From: Defluviitaleaceae bacterium
Lineage (GTDB): Bacteria; Bacillota; Clostridia; Lachnospirales; UBA5962
NCBI GenBank assembly: GCA_009780765.1
Contig: WQZK01000044.1
Coordinates: forward strand, 1 to 10,116
Length of the DNA stretch: 10,116 nt
Direction of reading: 5' to 3'
The first letter of the stretch is position 1; every line of letters starts with the position of its first letter. The notes under the pieces were generated by a model, which saw nothing but the letters and a program-made list of their open reading frames with translations, was not told the DNA's origin and ran no database searches. Positions 1-6,661 of this stretch are shown in pieces. The position numbers and the translations under genes are program-made.

Positions 1-28
1 AAAAAAGAGTCCGTGAGGACTCTTTTTT
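1..28 (-). terminator. Rho-independent terminator of the groESL transcript
   Basis: A perfect 12-bp inverted repeat (1-12 with 17-28) surrounds the 4-base loop GTGA. The stem has a GAGTCC/GGACTC core flanked by six A and six T, so it could stop transcription from either side. The nearest gene reading into it is groEL on the minus strand, whose stop codon is about 105 bases away. Whatever lies to the left of the window may use it from the other direction. Confidence 0.9.
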
Positions 29-37
29 ATTTACTTA

Positions 38-135
38 GCGGCGAAGCCGCAAACTCGTCGAAATCCTGATTTCGACGAAACATAGTAGCCGAAACTAAGC
101 AGGGCTTTGCCCTGTGCAAGTTGAGGCACTATGTT
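38..135. repeat. Cluster of nested hairpins downstream of groEL
   Basis: Three compact perfect hairpins lie between the groEL stop and its terminator: 38-42/46-50 (GCGGC-GAA-GCCGC), 55-64/69-78 (10-bp stem, loop CCTG) and 100-105/109-114 (CAGGGC-TTT-GCCCTG). The last sits at the tip of a longer imperfect stem closed by AACATAGT (79-86) and ACTATGTT (128-135), with GCC/GGC and AACT/AGTT inner helices and a tandem G-A mismatch between them (91-92 opposite 123-124). None has a T-run, so these are not extra terminators. The outer stem takes in the groEL stop codon. The layout suggests either a dispersed palindromic repeat (REP or MITE type) or a structured 3' UTR; the sequence alone does not separate these. 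Confidence 0.6.
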
Positions 136-1753
136 ACATCATACCCATACCACCACCCGGCGGCATTGGTGCTTCTGGTTCAGGTATATCTGCAACAATA
201 GATTCTGTAGTTAATAGTGTAGAAGCTACAGAAGTTGCGTTCTGAAGAGCTGAACGTGTTACCTTTGTAGGGTCAATAATCCCTTCAGCAACCATATCAA
301 CATAGTTTTCAGTAATTGCGTTAAAGCCATAGTTTGCTGGGCTTTCTTTAACTTTGTTTACAACAACTCCGCCTTCAAGGCCAGCATTTTTAACTATTTG
401 ACGAAGTGGCGACTCAAGTGCATTTAATACAACTTGTGCTCCAGTTTTTTCATCACCCGTTAAAGTTTCCATAAGTTCTTTAACTTTTTTGCTTGCATGA
501 ATGTAAGCCGAGCCACCGCCCGCAACAATGCCTTCTTCAACTGCTGCACGAGTTGCTGCCAAAGCATCTTCCATTCTTAATTTTTTCTCTTTCATTTCTG
601 TTTCAGAGGCCGCACCCACTTTAATTACAGCAACACCGCCAGCAAGTTTTGCTAAACGCTCTTGTAATTTTTCTTTATCAAACTCTGAAGTTGTTTCTTC
701 TATCTGAGCTTTAAGTTGTTTAACTCTTGCATCTATAGTAGTTTTTTCGCCGCCACCATCAACAATAATTGTAGTTTCTTTTTCAATTCTAACAGTTTTT
801 GCAGTTCCAAGCATGTCCATAGTAGCATCTTTTAGTTCAAGACCCAGTTCTTCAGAAATAACTTGTCCGCCTGTTAAAATTGCAATATCTTCAAGCATTG
901 CTTTTCTTCTATCGCCAAATCCCGGAGCTTTAACTGCAACGCAGTTAAATGTGCCGCGAAGTTTATTAACGATTAGGGTTGCAAGTGCTTCGCCTTCAAC
1001 ATCTTCTGCGATAATTAAAAGCTTAGAACCAGTTTGAACAATTTGCTCAAGCACTGGCAAAATTTCTTGAATATTAGCGATTTTTCTATCAGTAATAAGT
1101 ATGTGTGGGCTGTCTAAAACTGCAACCATTTTATCCATATCAGTTGCCATGTAAGCTGATAAATATCCGCGGTCAAACTGCATACCCTCAACAAGTTCAA
1201 GCTCGGTATACATCGTTCTTGATTCTTCTATCGTAATAACACCTTCATTTGTAACTTTTTCCATAGCATCTGCAATCATAACCCCAACTTCGTCATCACC
1301 CGAAGAAATAGCCGCAACCTTTGCAATATGATCCTTACCGTTAACCTTTTGGCTCATTTGGCTAATAGCTTCAACAGCTGCTTCTGTAGCTTTGTGCATA
1401 CCTTTTCTTAAGATGATAGGGTTAGCACCAGCTGCAAGGTTTAAAAGCCCATTTTGAACCATTGCTTGTGCTAAAACTGTTGCTGTTGTTGTACCATCGC
1501 CCGCAACATCATTTGTTTTTGTTGCAACTTCTTTAACAAGCTGTGCACCCATGTTTTCAAACGGGCACTCAAGCTCTATTTCTTTTGCGATTGTAACACC
1601 ATCGTTCGTAATCATTGGTGTGCCATATTTTTTATCAAGAACAACATTTCTACCCTTTGGGCCAAGTGTTATTTTAACTGTATCTGCAAGCTGATTAACG
1701 CCGATTTCAAGTGCGTTTCTAGCTTCTACTCCAAATTTAATTTGTTTTGCCAT
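134..1753 (-). CDS. groEL: Chaperonin GroEL (Hsp60)
   Basis: This is the large chaperonin subunit, a cytoplasmic ATP-driven double-ring folding machine that works with GroES. The 539 residues match the usual family length and read end to end without a break. The ATP-binding signatures are present: LGPKGRN at 30-36 and GDGTTT at 85-90, with the catalytic Asp at 86. The region ending in VEEGIVAGGG in the C-terminal equatorial part and the flexible GGGMGMM tail are also intact. The start codon follows an AGGAGG site (1764-1769) at 10-base spacing. It lies 22 bases after groES, so the two form a classical operon. Transcription ends at the hairpin at 1-28. The stop codon lies inside the imperfect stem of the downstream palindrome cluster, which is unusual. 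Confidence 0.99.
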   Translation of the reverse strand: MAKQIKFGVEARNALEIGVNQLADTVKITLGPKGRNVVLDKKYGTPMITNDGVTIAKEIELECPFENMGAQLVKEVATKTNDVAGDGTTTATVLAQAMVQNGLLNLAAGANPIILRKGMHKATEAAVEAISQMSQKVNGKDHIAKVAAISSGDDEVGVMIADAMEKVTNEGVITIEESRTMYTELELVEGMQFDRGYLSAYMATDMDKMVAVLDSPHILITDRKIANIQEILPVLEQIVQTGSKLLIIAEDVEGEALATLIVNKLRGTFNCVAVKAPGFGDRRKAMLEDIAILTGGQVISEELGLELKDATMDMLGTAKTVRIEKETTIIVDGGGEKTTIDARVKQLKAQIEETTSEFDKEKLQERLAKLAGGVAVIKVGAASETEMKEKKLRMEDALAATRAAVEEGIVAGGGSAYIHASKKVKELMETLTGDEKTGAQVVLNALESPLRQIVKNAGLEGGVVVNKVKESPANYGFNAITENYVDMVAEGIIDPTKVTRSALQNATSVASTLLTTESIVADIPEPEAPMPPGGGMGMM

Positions 1754-1775
1754 TTTGTTTAATCCTCCTGTTCAA

Positions 1776-2060
1776 TTATTCAATAACTGCTAGTATATCG
1801 TTTTGTCTAACGATTATATAATCTTCGCCGTCTAATTTAACTTCTGTACCGGCGTATTTTGAATAAATTATTTTTTCGCCAACTTTAACGTGCATTGTAA
1901 TTTCTTTACCATCTACAATGCCGCCAGGGCCAACTGCTAAAACTTCGGCTTCTTGCGGCTTTTCTTTTGCTCCGCCAGGAAGCACTATTCCAGATTTTGT
2001 TGTTTCTTCGGCTTCTAGTTGCTTTATAACAACTCTATCTCCTAATGGTTTGATTCTCAT
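1776..2060 (-). CDS. groES: Co-chaperonin GroES (Hsp10)
   Basis: This is the heptameric lid that caps the GroEL ring. Its 94 residues are the normal length. The N-terminus MRIKPLGDRVVIK is diagnostic, the mobile loop with its hydrophobic IVL contact lies around residues 17-32 (ETTKSGIVLPGG), and the C-terminal beta strand is intact (YIIVRQNDILAVIE). The ATG has an AGGAGGT ribosome binding site (2067-2073) at 6-base spacing. A consensus promoter lies directly upstream (2105-2133). The inverted repeat TTAGCACTC-N9-GAGTGCTAA (CIRCE), which usually controls this operon through HrcA in Firmicutes, is not present in the 83-base leader. Confidence 0.98.
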   Translation of the reverse strand: MRIKPLGDRVVIKQLEAEETTKSGIVLPGGAKEKPQEAEVLAVGPGGIVDGKEITMHVKVGEKIIYSKYAGTEVKLDGEDYIIVRQNDILAVIE

Positions 2061-2104
2061 TTAATTACCTCCTATAAAGTTTTGTATCAATACTATCACC
2101 ATAT

Positions 2105-2133
2105 ATTGTAACCTTTTTTTGAAGATTTTGCAA
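2105..2133 (-). promoter_or_regulatory. Sigma-A-type promoter of groESL
   Basis: Read on the minus strand, TTGCAA (2133-2128) and TACAAT (2110-2105) are separated by exactly 17 bases. Transcription would start near 2098, giving a leader of roughly 40 bases before the groES ATG. The leader contains no CIRCE and no CtsR-type GGTCAAA heptads. The promoter sits in the gap after ogg, so groESL can be transcribed independently of that gene. Confidence 0.75.
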
Positions 2134-2143
2134 GTCCTAAAAT

Positions 2144-3013
2144 TTATTTTACACCAATTTTTTGTGTTCTGGCAAAATGGAATAAATATTGTTGTGCAAA
2201 ACCTGCTAAATTGCCCCATTTTTCTTTGGCAAAGGCATCTATTTCTTTAATACTTACATCTAAATTATTAAAATAATAATATTGCATAACTCGCTTCACC
2301 CATACATCTGTTGGAAAAACCTCACGTCTATTGCAAGAAAATAACATAACACAATCGGCTACTTTATTTCCTACTCCGTAGATGCTCATTAGCGTTTTTC
2401 TAAGCTCTTCGGTAGATACATTATCAAAATTTTCAAGGTTTATTTCACCGCTAACGCACTTTTTTGCGGCATCTGAAATATACTTATGCCTAAAGCCTGT
2501 TTTGCACGCCATGAGTTCTTCCTGCGTTAATTTTGCTAAGGTTTCAGCCGTTGGAAACGAGTAATAAGAGTTGTTTAAATCTTCGCCAAAAAATTCGCTC
2601 AAGTTTTTAATAACCTGCTTAATCATTGGTATTCTATTGTTTTGGCTTATTATAAAGGAGATAAGGCACTCAAAACGGTCTTGATGCAAAATTCTTATAC
2701 CTTCGGCAAAATTTATTGCCTCTTTAAGAGTTTCGTCTGATTGTGCCAAAATTTCTTTAATTTCTTTGTAGCTTGTTTTTAAATCAAAATAGTTAAGCCA
2801 AATTTCTTCAAATTCTTTTATGGTGCATGGAGAAATAATTATTTTGTCTTTTTCTTGTAAAACTTTTATAACCCTTTCATGTGCAATTATTATATACTCG
2901 CTGTCTGCAAGTTTTGTAAACCTAAAGCACTGCCCGCAATCTAGCACCTCGCTTATATTAAAGCTATCTAAATTATATACTACTACAGAATTATTTTCTT
3001 CTAAATATTGCAT
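2144..3013 (-). CDS. ogg: 8-oxoguanine DNA glycosylase, OGG1 family (bifunctional glycosylase/AP lyase)
   Basis: This enzyme excises 8-oxoguanine from DNA and can nick the abasic site by beta-elimination, starting base excision repair. The 289 residues show the OGG1 layout: an N-terminal TBP-like beta domain (about 1-105, with CGQCFRF at 26-32), then a helix-hairpin-helix GPD domain. SQNNRIPMI (123-131) corresponds to the double-Asn motif that contacts the lesion-containing strand. YGVGNKVADC (212-221) carries the catalytic Lys217, and FPTDVWVKR (233-241) the catalytic Asp236. Its length and beta domain match bacterial and eukaryotic OGG1 rather than MutY or EndoIII, and I see no C-terminal FeS cysteine cluster. 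The ATG follows AAGGAG at about 8-base spacing. It is divergent from the glycosyltransferase gene and lies 83 bases ahead of groES, with no terminator between them. Confidence 0.93.
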   Translation of the reverse strand: MQYLEENNSVVVYNLDSFNISEVLDCGQCFRFTKLADSEYIIIAHERVIKVLQEKDKIIISPCTIKEFEEIWLNYFDLKTSYKEIKEILAQSDETLKEAINFAEGIRILHQDRFECLISFIISQNNRIPMIKQVIKNLSEFFGEDLNNSYYSFPTAETLAKLTQEELMACKTGFRHKYISDAAKKCVSGEINLENFDNVSTEELRKTLMSIYGVGNKVADCVMLFSCNRREVFPTDVWVKRVMQYYYFNNLDVSIKEIDAFAKEKWGNLAGFAQQYLFHFARTQKIGVK

Positions 3014-3018
3014 TTTGC

Positions 3019-3046
3019 TTGCTCCTTTTTTTATTTATGTTATAAT
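3019..3046 (+). promoter_or_regulatory. Extended -10 promoter of the glycosyltransferase-gtrA pair
   Basis: A perfect TATAAT (3041-3046) is preceded by TG one base upstream (3038-3039), forming an extended -10. A weaker -35 candidate, TTGCTC (3019-3024), lies 16 bases upstream. The expected start near 3053 gives a very short leader directly before the ribosome binding site. The promoter overlaps the leader of the divergent ogg gene. Confidence 0.65.
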
Positions 3047-3056
3047 AGTTTTAAAG

Positions 3057-3062
3057 AAGGAG
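3057..3062 (+). promoter_or_regulatory. Ribosome binding site fixing the glycosyltransferase start
   Basis: AAGGAG lies 8 bases before the ATG at 3071. The reading frame stays open upstream to an ATG at 3008, but that upstream start lies ahead of the promoter -10 and would add a 21-residue cysteine- and aromatic-rich segment foreign to the family. The 3071 start is therefore preferred. Confidence 0.8.
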
Positions 3063-3070
3063 ATGTACTA

Positions 3071-4033
3071 ATGAAAAACACCCCAATATATTCAATTGTA
3101 GTTCCATGTTATAACGAAGAAGAGGTTATCACGGTTTCATACGAGCGTTTAAAATCTGTTATGGACTCAAATAATGAAGCCTACGAGCTTTTATTTGTAA
3201 ACGATGGTAGCCGTGATAGCACTATAAATATTTTAACACAAATTGCTAGAAAGGACAATAATGTTCGCGTTATTAATTTTTCTAGAAATTTTGGGCATCA
3301 AATAGCGATAACCGCTGGGATGGATACGGCAAAGGGTTCGGCTATTGTTGTGATAGATGCAGACCTACAAGACCCGCCAGAAGTTATTTTAGAAATGATA
3401 AAGAAGTGGAAAGAAGGTTACGACGTTGTATACGGCAAACGCCTTAAAAGAGAGGGCGAAACCAAGTTTAAGCTTGCAACCGCCAAACTTTATTATAGAT
3501 TTTTGAAGAGTATGACAAACGTTGATATTCCTGTTGATACAGGCGATTTTAGGCTTATAGACCGTAAAGTTTGTGATGCACTAAAAACTATGAAAGAAAA
3601 GAACCGCTATGTTCGTGGGCTTGTTAGTTTTGTTGGGTATAAACAAACGGCGGTTGAGTATGATAGGCATGAGAGATTTGCGGGCATTACAAAATATCCT
3701 CTTAAAAAAATGATTAAATTTGCGTTTGATGGTTTAACTTCGTTTTCAAACAAGCCGTTAAAGCTGTCAACTTTAATTGGTTTTATAGTTTCTATTCTTT
3801 CGGGTTTTAATTATTTTGTTTTAATATTTAGGGCGTTGTTTTTTAGAAGCTTAGGTAATGCATTTATGCTAAATTCTATTGTGTTTCTTCAAGGGCTTAT
3901 GTTTATTATGATAGGTCTTGCAGGTGAATATATTGGCAGATTATACGATGAAGCGAAAGATAGACCGCTATACTTTATAGCAGGAATTATAGATAAAGAA
4001 AGTTTAGAAGGACATACCAGTGAAGAAAATTAA
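3071..4033 (+). CDS. GT2 family glycosyltransferase, DPM1/GtrB-like (polyprenyl-phosphate sugar synthase)
   Basis: The enzyme most likely moves a sugar from a nucleotide donor to a polyprenyl phosphate at the inner face of the membrane, giving a lipid-linked sugar for envelope polymers. The 320 residues begin with the GT-A entry motif SIVVPCYNEEE. They continue with VNDGSRD (43-49), the metal-binding DADLQDPPE (96-104), DTGDFRLIDR (156-165) and ERFAGITKYP (201-210), all in the order seen in GtrB/DPM1 relatives. Two C-terminal membrane helices (about 233-257 and 268-288) anchor it, as in the GtrB subgroup. The GtrA-family gene starts 14 bases before this one ends, so the two are translationally coupled and probably act together. 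The sugar and final acceptor cannot be told from sequence. Confidence 0.93.
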   Translation: MKNTPIYSIVVPCYNEEEVITVSYERLKSVMDSNNEAYELLFVNDGSRDSTINILTQIARKDNNVRVINFSRNFGHQIAITAGMDTAKGSAIVVIDADLQDPPEVILEMIKKWKEGYDVVYGKRLKREGETKFKLATAKLYYRFLKSMTNVDIPVDTGDFRLIDRKVCDALKTMKEKNRYVRGLVSFVGYKQTAVEYDRHERFAGITKYPLKKMIKFAFDGLTSFSNKPLKLSTLIGFIVSILSGFNYFVLIFRALFFRSLGNAFMLNSIVFLQGLMFIMIGLAGEYIGRLYDEAKDRPLYFIAGIIDKESLEGHTSEEN

Positions 4034-4433
4034 AGAATTAATTTATAAAATTTTAAAGCATGAAAGTTTTAAATATCTCGTTGCAGGCGGCTTTACAACG
4101 CTTATAAGTATTGGTGTTTATACGGCATTTATAAAACTTGGGTTTGATGTTATTGTTTCAAACACAGTTTCAACTATAATGGCTGTTTTATTTGCGTACT
4201 TTGCCAATAAAGTCTGGGTATTTAGGCAAAATAATTTTAAGCCGGCTCATATGGTTAAAGAAAGCTTTACGTTCTTTCTCGGCAGGTTTGTAACATATGT
4301 TCTAGATACAGCGATGATATGGATGCTAGTAGAAAAAATTAGCGTGAACCCGATTATTAGTAAGCTTATAACACAGGTTGTTATAATTGTTTTAAATTAT
4401 GTTGTTAGTAAAAAAATTGTGTTTAAGAAATAG
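4020..4433 (+). CDS. GtrA family membrane protein (putative lipid-linked sugar flippase)
   Basis: This is a small, all-helical membrane protein of 137 residues with four predicted membrane segments (about 18-38, 43-65, 83-104, 110-130). The family hallmarks are the N-terminal FKYLVAGGFTTLISIGVY, the loop sequence FAYFANKVWVFR (58-69) and the C-terminal LNYVVSKKIVFKK. Relatives are thought to move polyprenyl-phosphate sugars across the membrane after a GtrB-type enzyme makes them; that role is inferred from phage O-antigen modification and teichoic-acid glycosylation systems. Translation starts at GTG, with GAAGGA about 7 bases upstream, inside the end of the glycosyltransferase gene. No third gene for the final transferase follows: the operon ends at the hairpin at 4560-4584. 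Confidence 0.92.
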   Translation: MKKIKELIYKILKHESFKYLVAGGFTTLISIGVYTAFIKLGFDVIVSNTVSTIMAVLFAYFANKVWVFRQNNFKPAHMVKESFTFFLGRFVTYVLDTAMIWMLVEKISVNPIISKLITQVVIIVLNYVVSKKIVFKK

Positions 4434-4566
4434 AGTGATTACTTGGTTGCTGCACCCTTACACAAAAATTTTTAATATGTACAAAAATCCGCCAATCGAA
4501 GAATACAAAGAAGTGGTATATACTGTTACAGCAAGCACTTCTTTCCGTACGCCAATGCTGATATAA
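4399..4566 (+). other. Unassigned 55-codon open frame after gtrA
   Basis: An open frame starts at the ATG at 4399, inside gtrA in another frame, and ends with TAA at 4564-4566, inside the left arm of the terminator stem. Its later part (from the GTG at 4435) lies outside gtrA and reads like normal peptide, ending KNPPIEEYKEVVYTV then TASTSFRTPMLI. Another possible start is the ATG at 4477. None of the three starts has a convincing ribosome binding site, and I recognise no family. A real small protein, a remnant, or chance are all possible. The opposite strand is open over the same stretch. Confidence 0.2.
4507..4544 (+). repeat. Inverted repeat in the gtrA 3' region
   Basis: AAAGAAGTG (4507-4515) and CACTTCTTT (4536-4544) form a perfect 9-bp stem around a 20-base loop. 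The loop holds the small palindrome GTATATAC. CGCCAAT also occurs twice nearby, once on each side of the stem. There is no T-run, so this is not the terminator. It may be part of a structured 3' UTR or the remains of a mobile sequence. Confidence 0.4.
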
Positions 4567-4590
4567 AAGCTTGGCTTTTATATCGTCTTT
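4560..4590 (+). terminator. Rho-independent terminator of the glycosyltransferase-gtrA operon
   Basis: A perfect 11-bp stem (4560-4570 with 4574-4584, loop TTG) is followed by GTCTTTTTC. The T-run is on the plus-strand side only, so it serves the plus-strand operon and not the converging minus-strand genes. It lies about 125 bases after the gtrA stop, longer than usual for this window. Confidence 0.75.
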
Positions 4591-4628
4591 TTCAGTAAAA
4601 TTATTTATATCATACCTCCATTTTCTTC

Positions 4629-4853
4629 CTAAGTTTGCTCTATCAAATTTAAAACATGTTCTCTTGCGTTTTGAGGTGCATCATCTTTTAATATGTATAT
4701 TAGGTCTATATCACTTCCAGAATTGCCTGTATAACTACCGTTTGATAAGCTCCCAACCAAAATTGCCGATAGCACATAGCTACCAGCAAAATCTTCTAAT
4801 TTTTTAACATGATAGGCAATAATTTCTTTTGCCCGTTTTTCGGTTTTATTCAT
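4629..4853 (-). CDS. Short nucleotidyltransferase-fold protein, probably truncated
   Basis: The 74-residue product has the beta-polymerase-like nucleotidyltransferase signature: GS at 34-35, then SDID at 47-50 (LVGSLSNGSYTGNSGSDIDL), which supplies the metal-binding acidic pair. A short helix precedes it. Most relatives continue for 100 to 250 residues with a third catalytic acid and a helical partner domain. This one stops about 24 residues after SDID, so it is either a minimal protein or a cut gene. The -1 frame stays open past the stop to 4423, which would fit a frameshift, but that extension is rich in Cys and Phe and I do not recognise it. The ATG at 4851-4853 overlaps the rqcH stop by 8 bases (ATGAATAA), giving translational coupling. 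A GTG at 4862 is an alternative start. No substrate can be named. Confidence 0.6.
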   Translation of the reverse strand: MNKTEKRAKEIIAYHVKKLEDFAGSYVLSAILVGSLSNGSYTGNSGSDIDLIYILKDDAPQNAREHVLNLIEQT

Positions 4854-6591
4854 GCTCCACACCGCTTCTCGGCTCTACATTCGCAGTTTTATAATTTTCA
4901 TAAGTAACCATGCCAAGCTTTTTGCTTGGATGTTTTTTCACGTTCTTTTTTGCAGTGTAGTCAATGGCTACCAAGCTTTCGTCTTTTGATTTAGAATAAT
5001 ACGCTGCGAGTTTTGCAGCTTCTTCTATCGTAGAATCTAGTACTTCTCTACCCTCTGTTTTTATCAAAACATGCGAGCCAGGTATATTTTTTGCATGAAG
5101 CCAAATATCCCAGCTCTCAGCTATTTTAAACGTAATTTCATCGTTCTGTTTATTGTTTTTGCCTACATATACCAAAAATCCATCTTTAGATGTGTACGTT
5201 AAAAGAGCCGATTTTTTAGGTTTTTCACCCTTCTTAGCTTGTGTTCTTTTTTTAATAAATCCCGCTTCGTAAAGCTCTTCACGTATCTCTTTAATATCCG
5301 ACTCTAAAAGCGGCGAATTAAGCGTATTTAGCACAGAATCAAGATAAAACAAATCTTCTTCAAGCTGGCTAAATTGCTCAATAAGTGCAATATGTGTACG
5401 TTTTTCTTTATTGTAGCGTTTAAAGTATTTTTGTGCATTTTCTGATGGTGTAAGTGTAGAGTCAAGCTCTATTTCAATTTCTGCGTGATTTTCGTCGTAA
5501 AAATTTATGGTTCTTAACATTGTCATACCCTTTTTAACAGAGTAGATATTTGCTGTTATAAGCTCGCCATAAACCTTGTATAACTCCCTATTCTCAATAT
5601 CTCTCTGCGTTTTTAGCAAAATACCTTTTTTCTTTACAAGCCTTTCGATGTTGTTTTGTATCAGTTTTCTAAGATCGGTCGTTTTTTGGCTGGTTCTATA
5701 AACTTGATCTTTTTCTTTGTAAAAGTTTTCTAAAACTTCTGAAATAGAATCTATCATTTTTTTATCAAAAGTTTTGTACATATCTAGGGAAAAAGCCGAA
5801 AACTCTACAGGCTTACCAGACTTATCGTAAATAATTTCTGGAGCGAATTGCTTTTCTTTTATATCGTTTACAACTGAAACAAACATATCGTATAATTGCT
5901 TATGATTTTCATAAACAATCTCACTTGTGTGTAATGATGGATTTAACCCTGCTCTTGTGCATATTTCGCTCGCCATAACTGGACTTATTCCTGTATATGA
6001 TTTATAAATTGATTCCGAAATTTTTTGTTCTTTTGCTTTAATGCTTATCTCAAAATTTTCTTGGTTTAACTCTAGTGGACTTATTTTGTTTTGCGATGGT
6101 GCAGGCTCGAAATCTCGCCCTGGTAAAACCTGCCTAAGCGAACTTTTATCATAAGAAACATGCTTTATAGCATCTAGAACCATACCATCTTGCGAAACCA
6201 AAATTATATTAGAATGTTTGCCCATTATCTCAACAACAAGCTTTTTAGTAGATAAATCGCCCATTTCATTCACAGATTCAATATAAAACTCTATAATACG
6301 CTCAAATTTTGGCTGAATTATTGACGTAATTTTACCGTTTTGCAAATGTTTTCTTAAAACCATACAAAAAAGTGGTGCAATTATTGGGTTTTCTTTGTTT
6401 TTCGTAACAAAGTGAACCCTTGGATTTGAAGGGTTTGCCGAAAGAAAAAGCCTATGATTCTGCCCATTGTTTCTTATGCTTAAAATTAGCTCGTCAGGCT
6501 CGGGCTGGCCAATTTTATCTATCCGCCCACCCAATATTTTTGTTTTAAGCTCATGTTTTATGCTTGATACTGCTATTCCATCTAGTGGCAT
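4846..6591 (-). CDS. rqcH: RqcH / NFACT family ribosome quality control protein (Rqc2 homolog, FbpA-like)
   Basis: Members bind the stalled 50S subunit with peptidyl-tRNA and, in Bacillus subtilis, direct C-terminal alanine tailing that marks the nascent chain for degradation. Older annotations call them fibronectin-binding protein. The 581 residues are full length. NFACT-N begins with MPLDGIAVSSIKHEL and holds IMGKHSNIILV (122-132). A helix-hairpin-helix-like stretch follows (about 198-220), then long charged coiled-coil helices (about 285-340 and 385-445). The C-terminal NFACT-R/DUF814 domain runs from about 465 to 560, with WDIWLHAKNIPGSHVLI at 494-510. At the position of the functionally important Asp-Arg pair of B. 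subtilis RqcH, this protein has Glu97-Arg98. Translation uses GGGAGG at 7-base spacing behind a near-consensus promoter. Confidence 0.95.
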   Translation of the reverse strand: MPLDGIAVSSIKHELKTKILGGRIDKIGQPEPDELILSIRNNGQNHRLFLSANPSNPRVHFVTKNKENPIIAPLFCMVLRKHLQNGKITSIIQPKFERIIEFYIESVNEMGDLSTKKLVVEIMGKHSNIILVSQDGMVLDAIKHVSYDKSSLRQVLPGRDFEPAPSQNKISPLELNQENFEISIKAKEQKISESIYKSYTGISPVMASEICTRAGLNPSLHTSEIVYENHKQLYDMFVSVVNDIKEKQFAPEIIYDKSGKPVEFSAFSLDMYKTFDKKMIDSISEVLENFYKEKDQVYRTSQKTTDLRKLIQNNIERLVKKKGILLKTQRDIENRELYKVYGELITANIYSVKKGMTMLRTINFYDENHAEIEIELDSTLTPSENAQKYFKRYNKEKRTHIALIEQFSQLEEDLFYLDSVLNTLNSPLLESDIKEIREELYEAGFIKKRTQAKKGEKPKKSALLTYTSKDGFLVYVGKNNKQNDEITFKIAESWDIWLHAKNIPGSHVLIKTEGREVLDSTIEEAAKLAAYYSKSKDESLVAIDYTAKKNVKKHPSKKLGMVTYENYKTANVEPRSGVEHE

Positions 6592-6615
6592 AAAATCGCC
6601 TCCCTGTAGTATGTT

Positions 6616-6644
6616 ACTATATCAAATATATTACAATATGTCAA
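6616..6644 (-). promoter_or_regulatory. Sigma-A-type promoter of rqcH
   Basis: On the minus strand a perfect TTGACA (6644-6639) and TATAGT (6621-6616) are 17 bases apart, followed by a short leader with the GGGAGG ribosome binding site. It is one of the best-matching promoters in the window and implies steady expression. Its -35 box is only 17 bases from the -35 box of the divergent SLH gene promoter. Confidence 0.8.
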
Positions 6645-6661
6645 CATTATCTTAATTATGG

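Noticed and set aside
79..135. Integron attC-like site in the groEL 3' region
   Set aside because: It is a bulged imperfect palindrome of suitable size, but the paired GTTRRRY/RYYYAAC core sites do not fit, and there is no cassette or integrase context.
813..1037. Plus-strand open frame inside groEL
   Set aside because: It is a shadow of the highly conserved groEL reading frame, with no promoter, ribosome binding site or recognisable protein.
2084..2093. GTATCAATAC mini-palindrome in the groES leader as an operator
   Set aside because: The arms are only 4 bp and match no known heat-shock operator; this is likely by chance in AT-rich sequence.
3008..3070. Upstream start for the glycosyltransferase, 21 residues longer
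   Set aside because: It lies ahead of the TATAAT box, has no ribosome binding site and adds residues foreign to the family; AAGGAG points to the ATG at 3071.
4571..4807. Plus-strand 78-codon open frame opposite the nucleotidyltransferase ORF
   Set aside because: It starts inside the terminator hairpin, lacks a ribosome binding site, and the opposite strand carries the GS...SDID motif.
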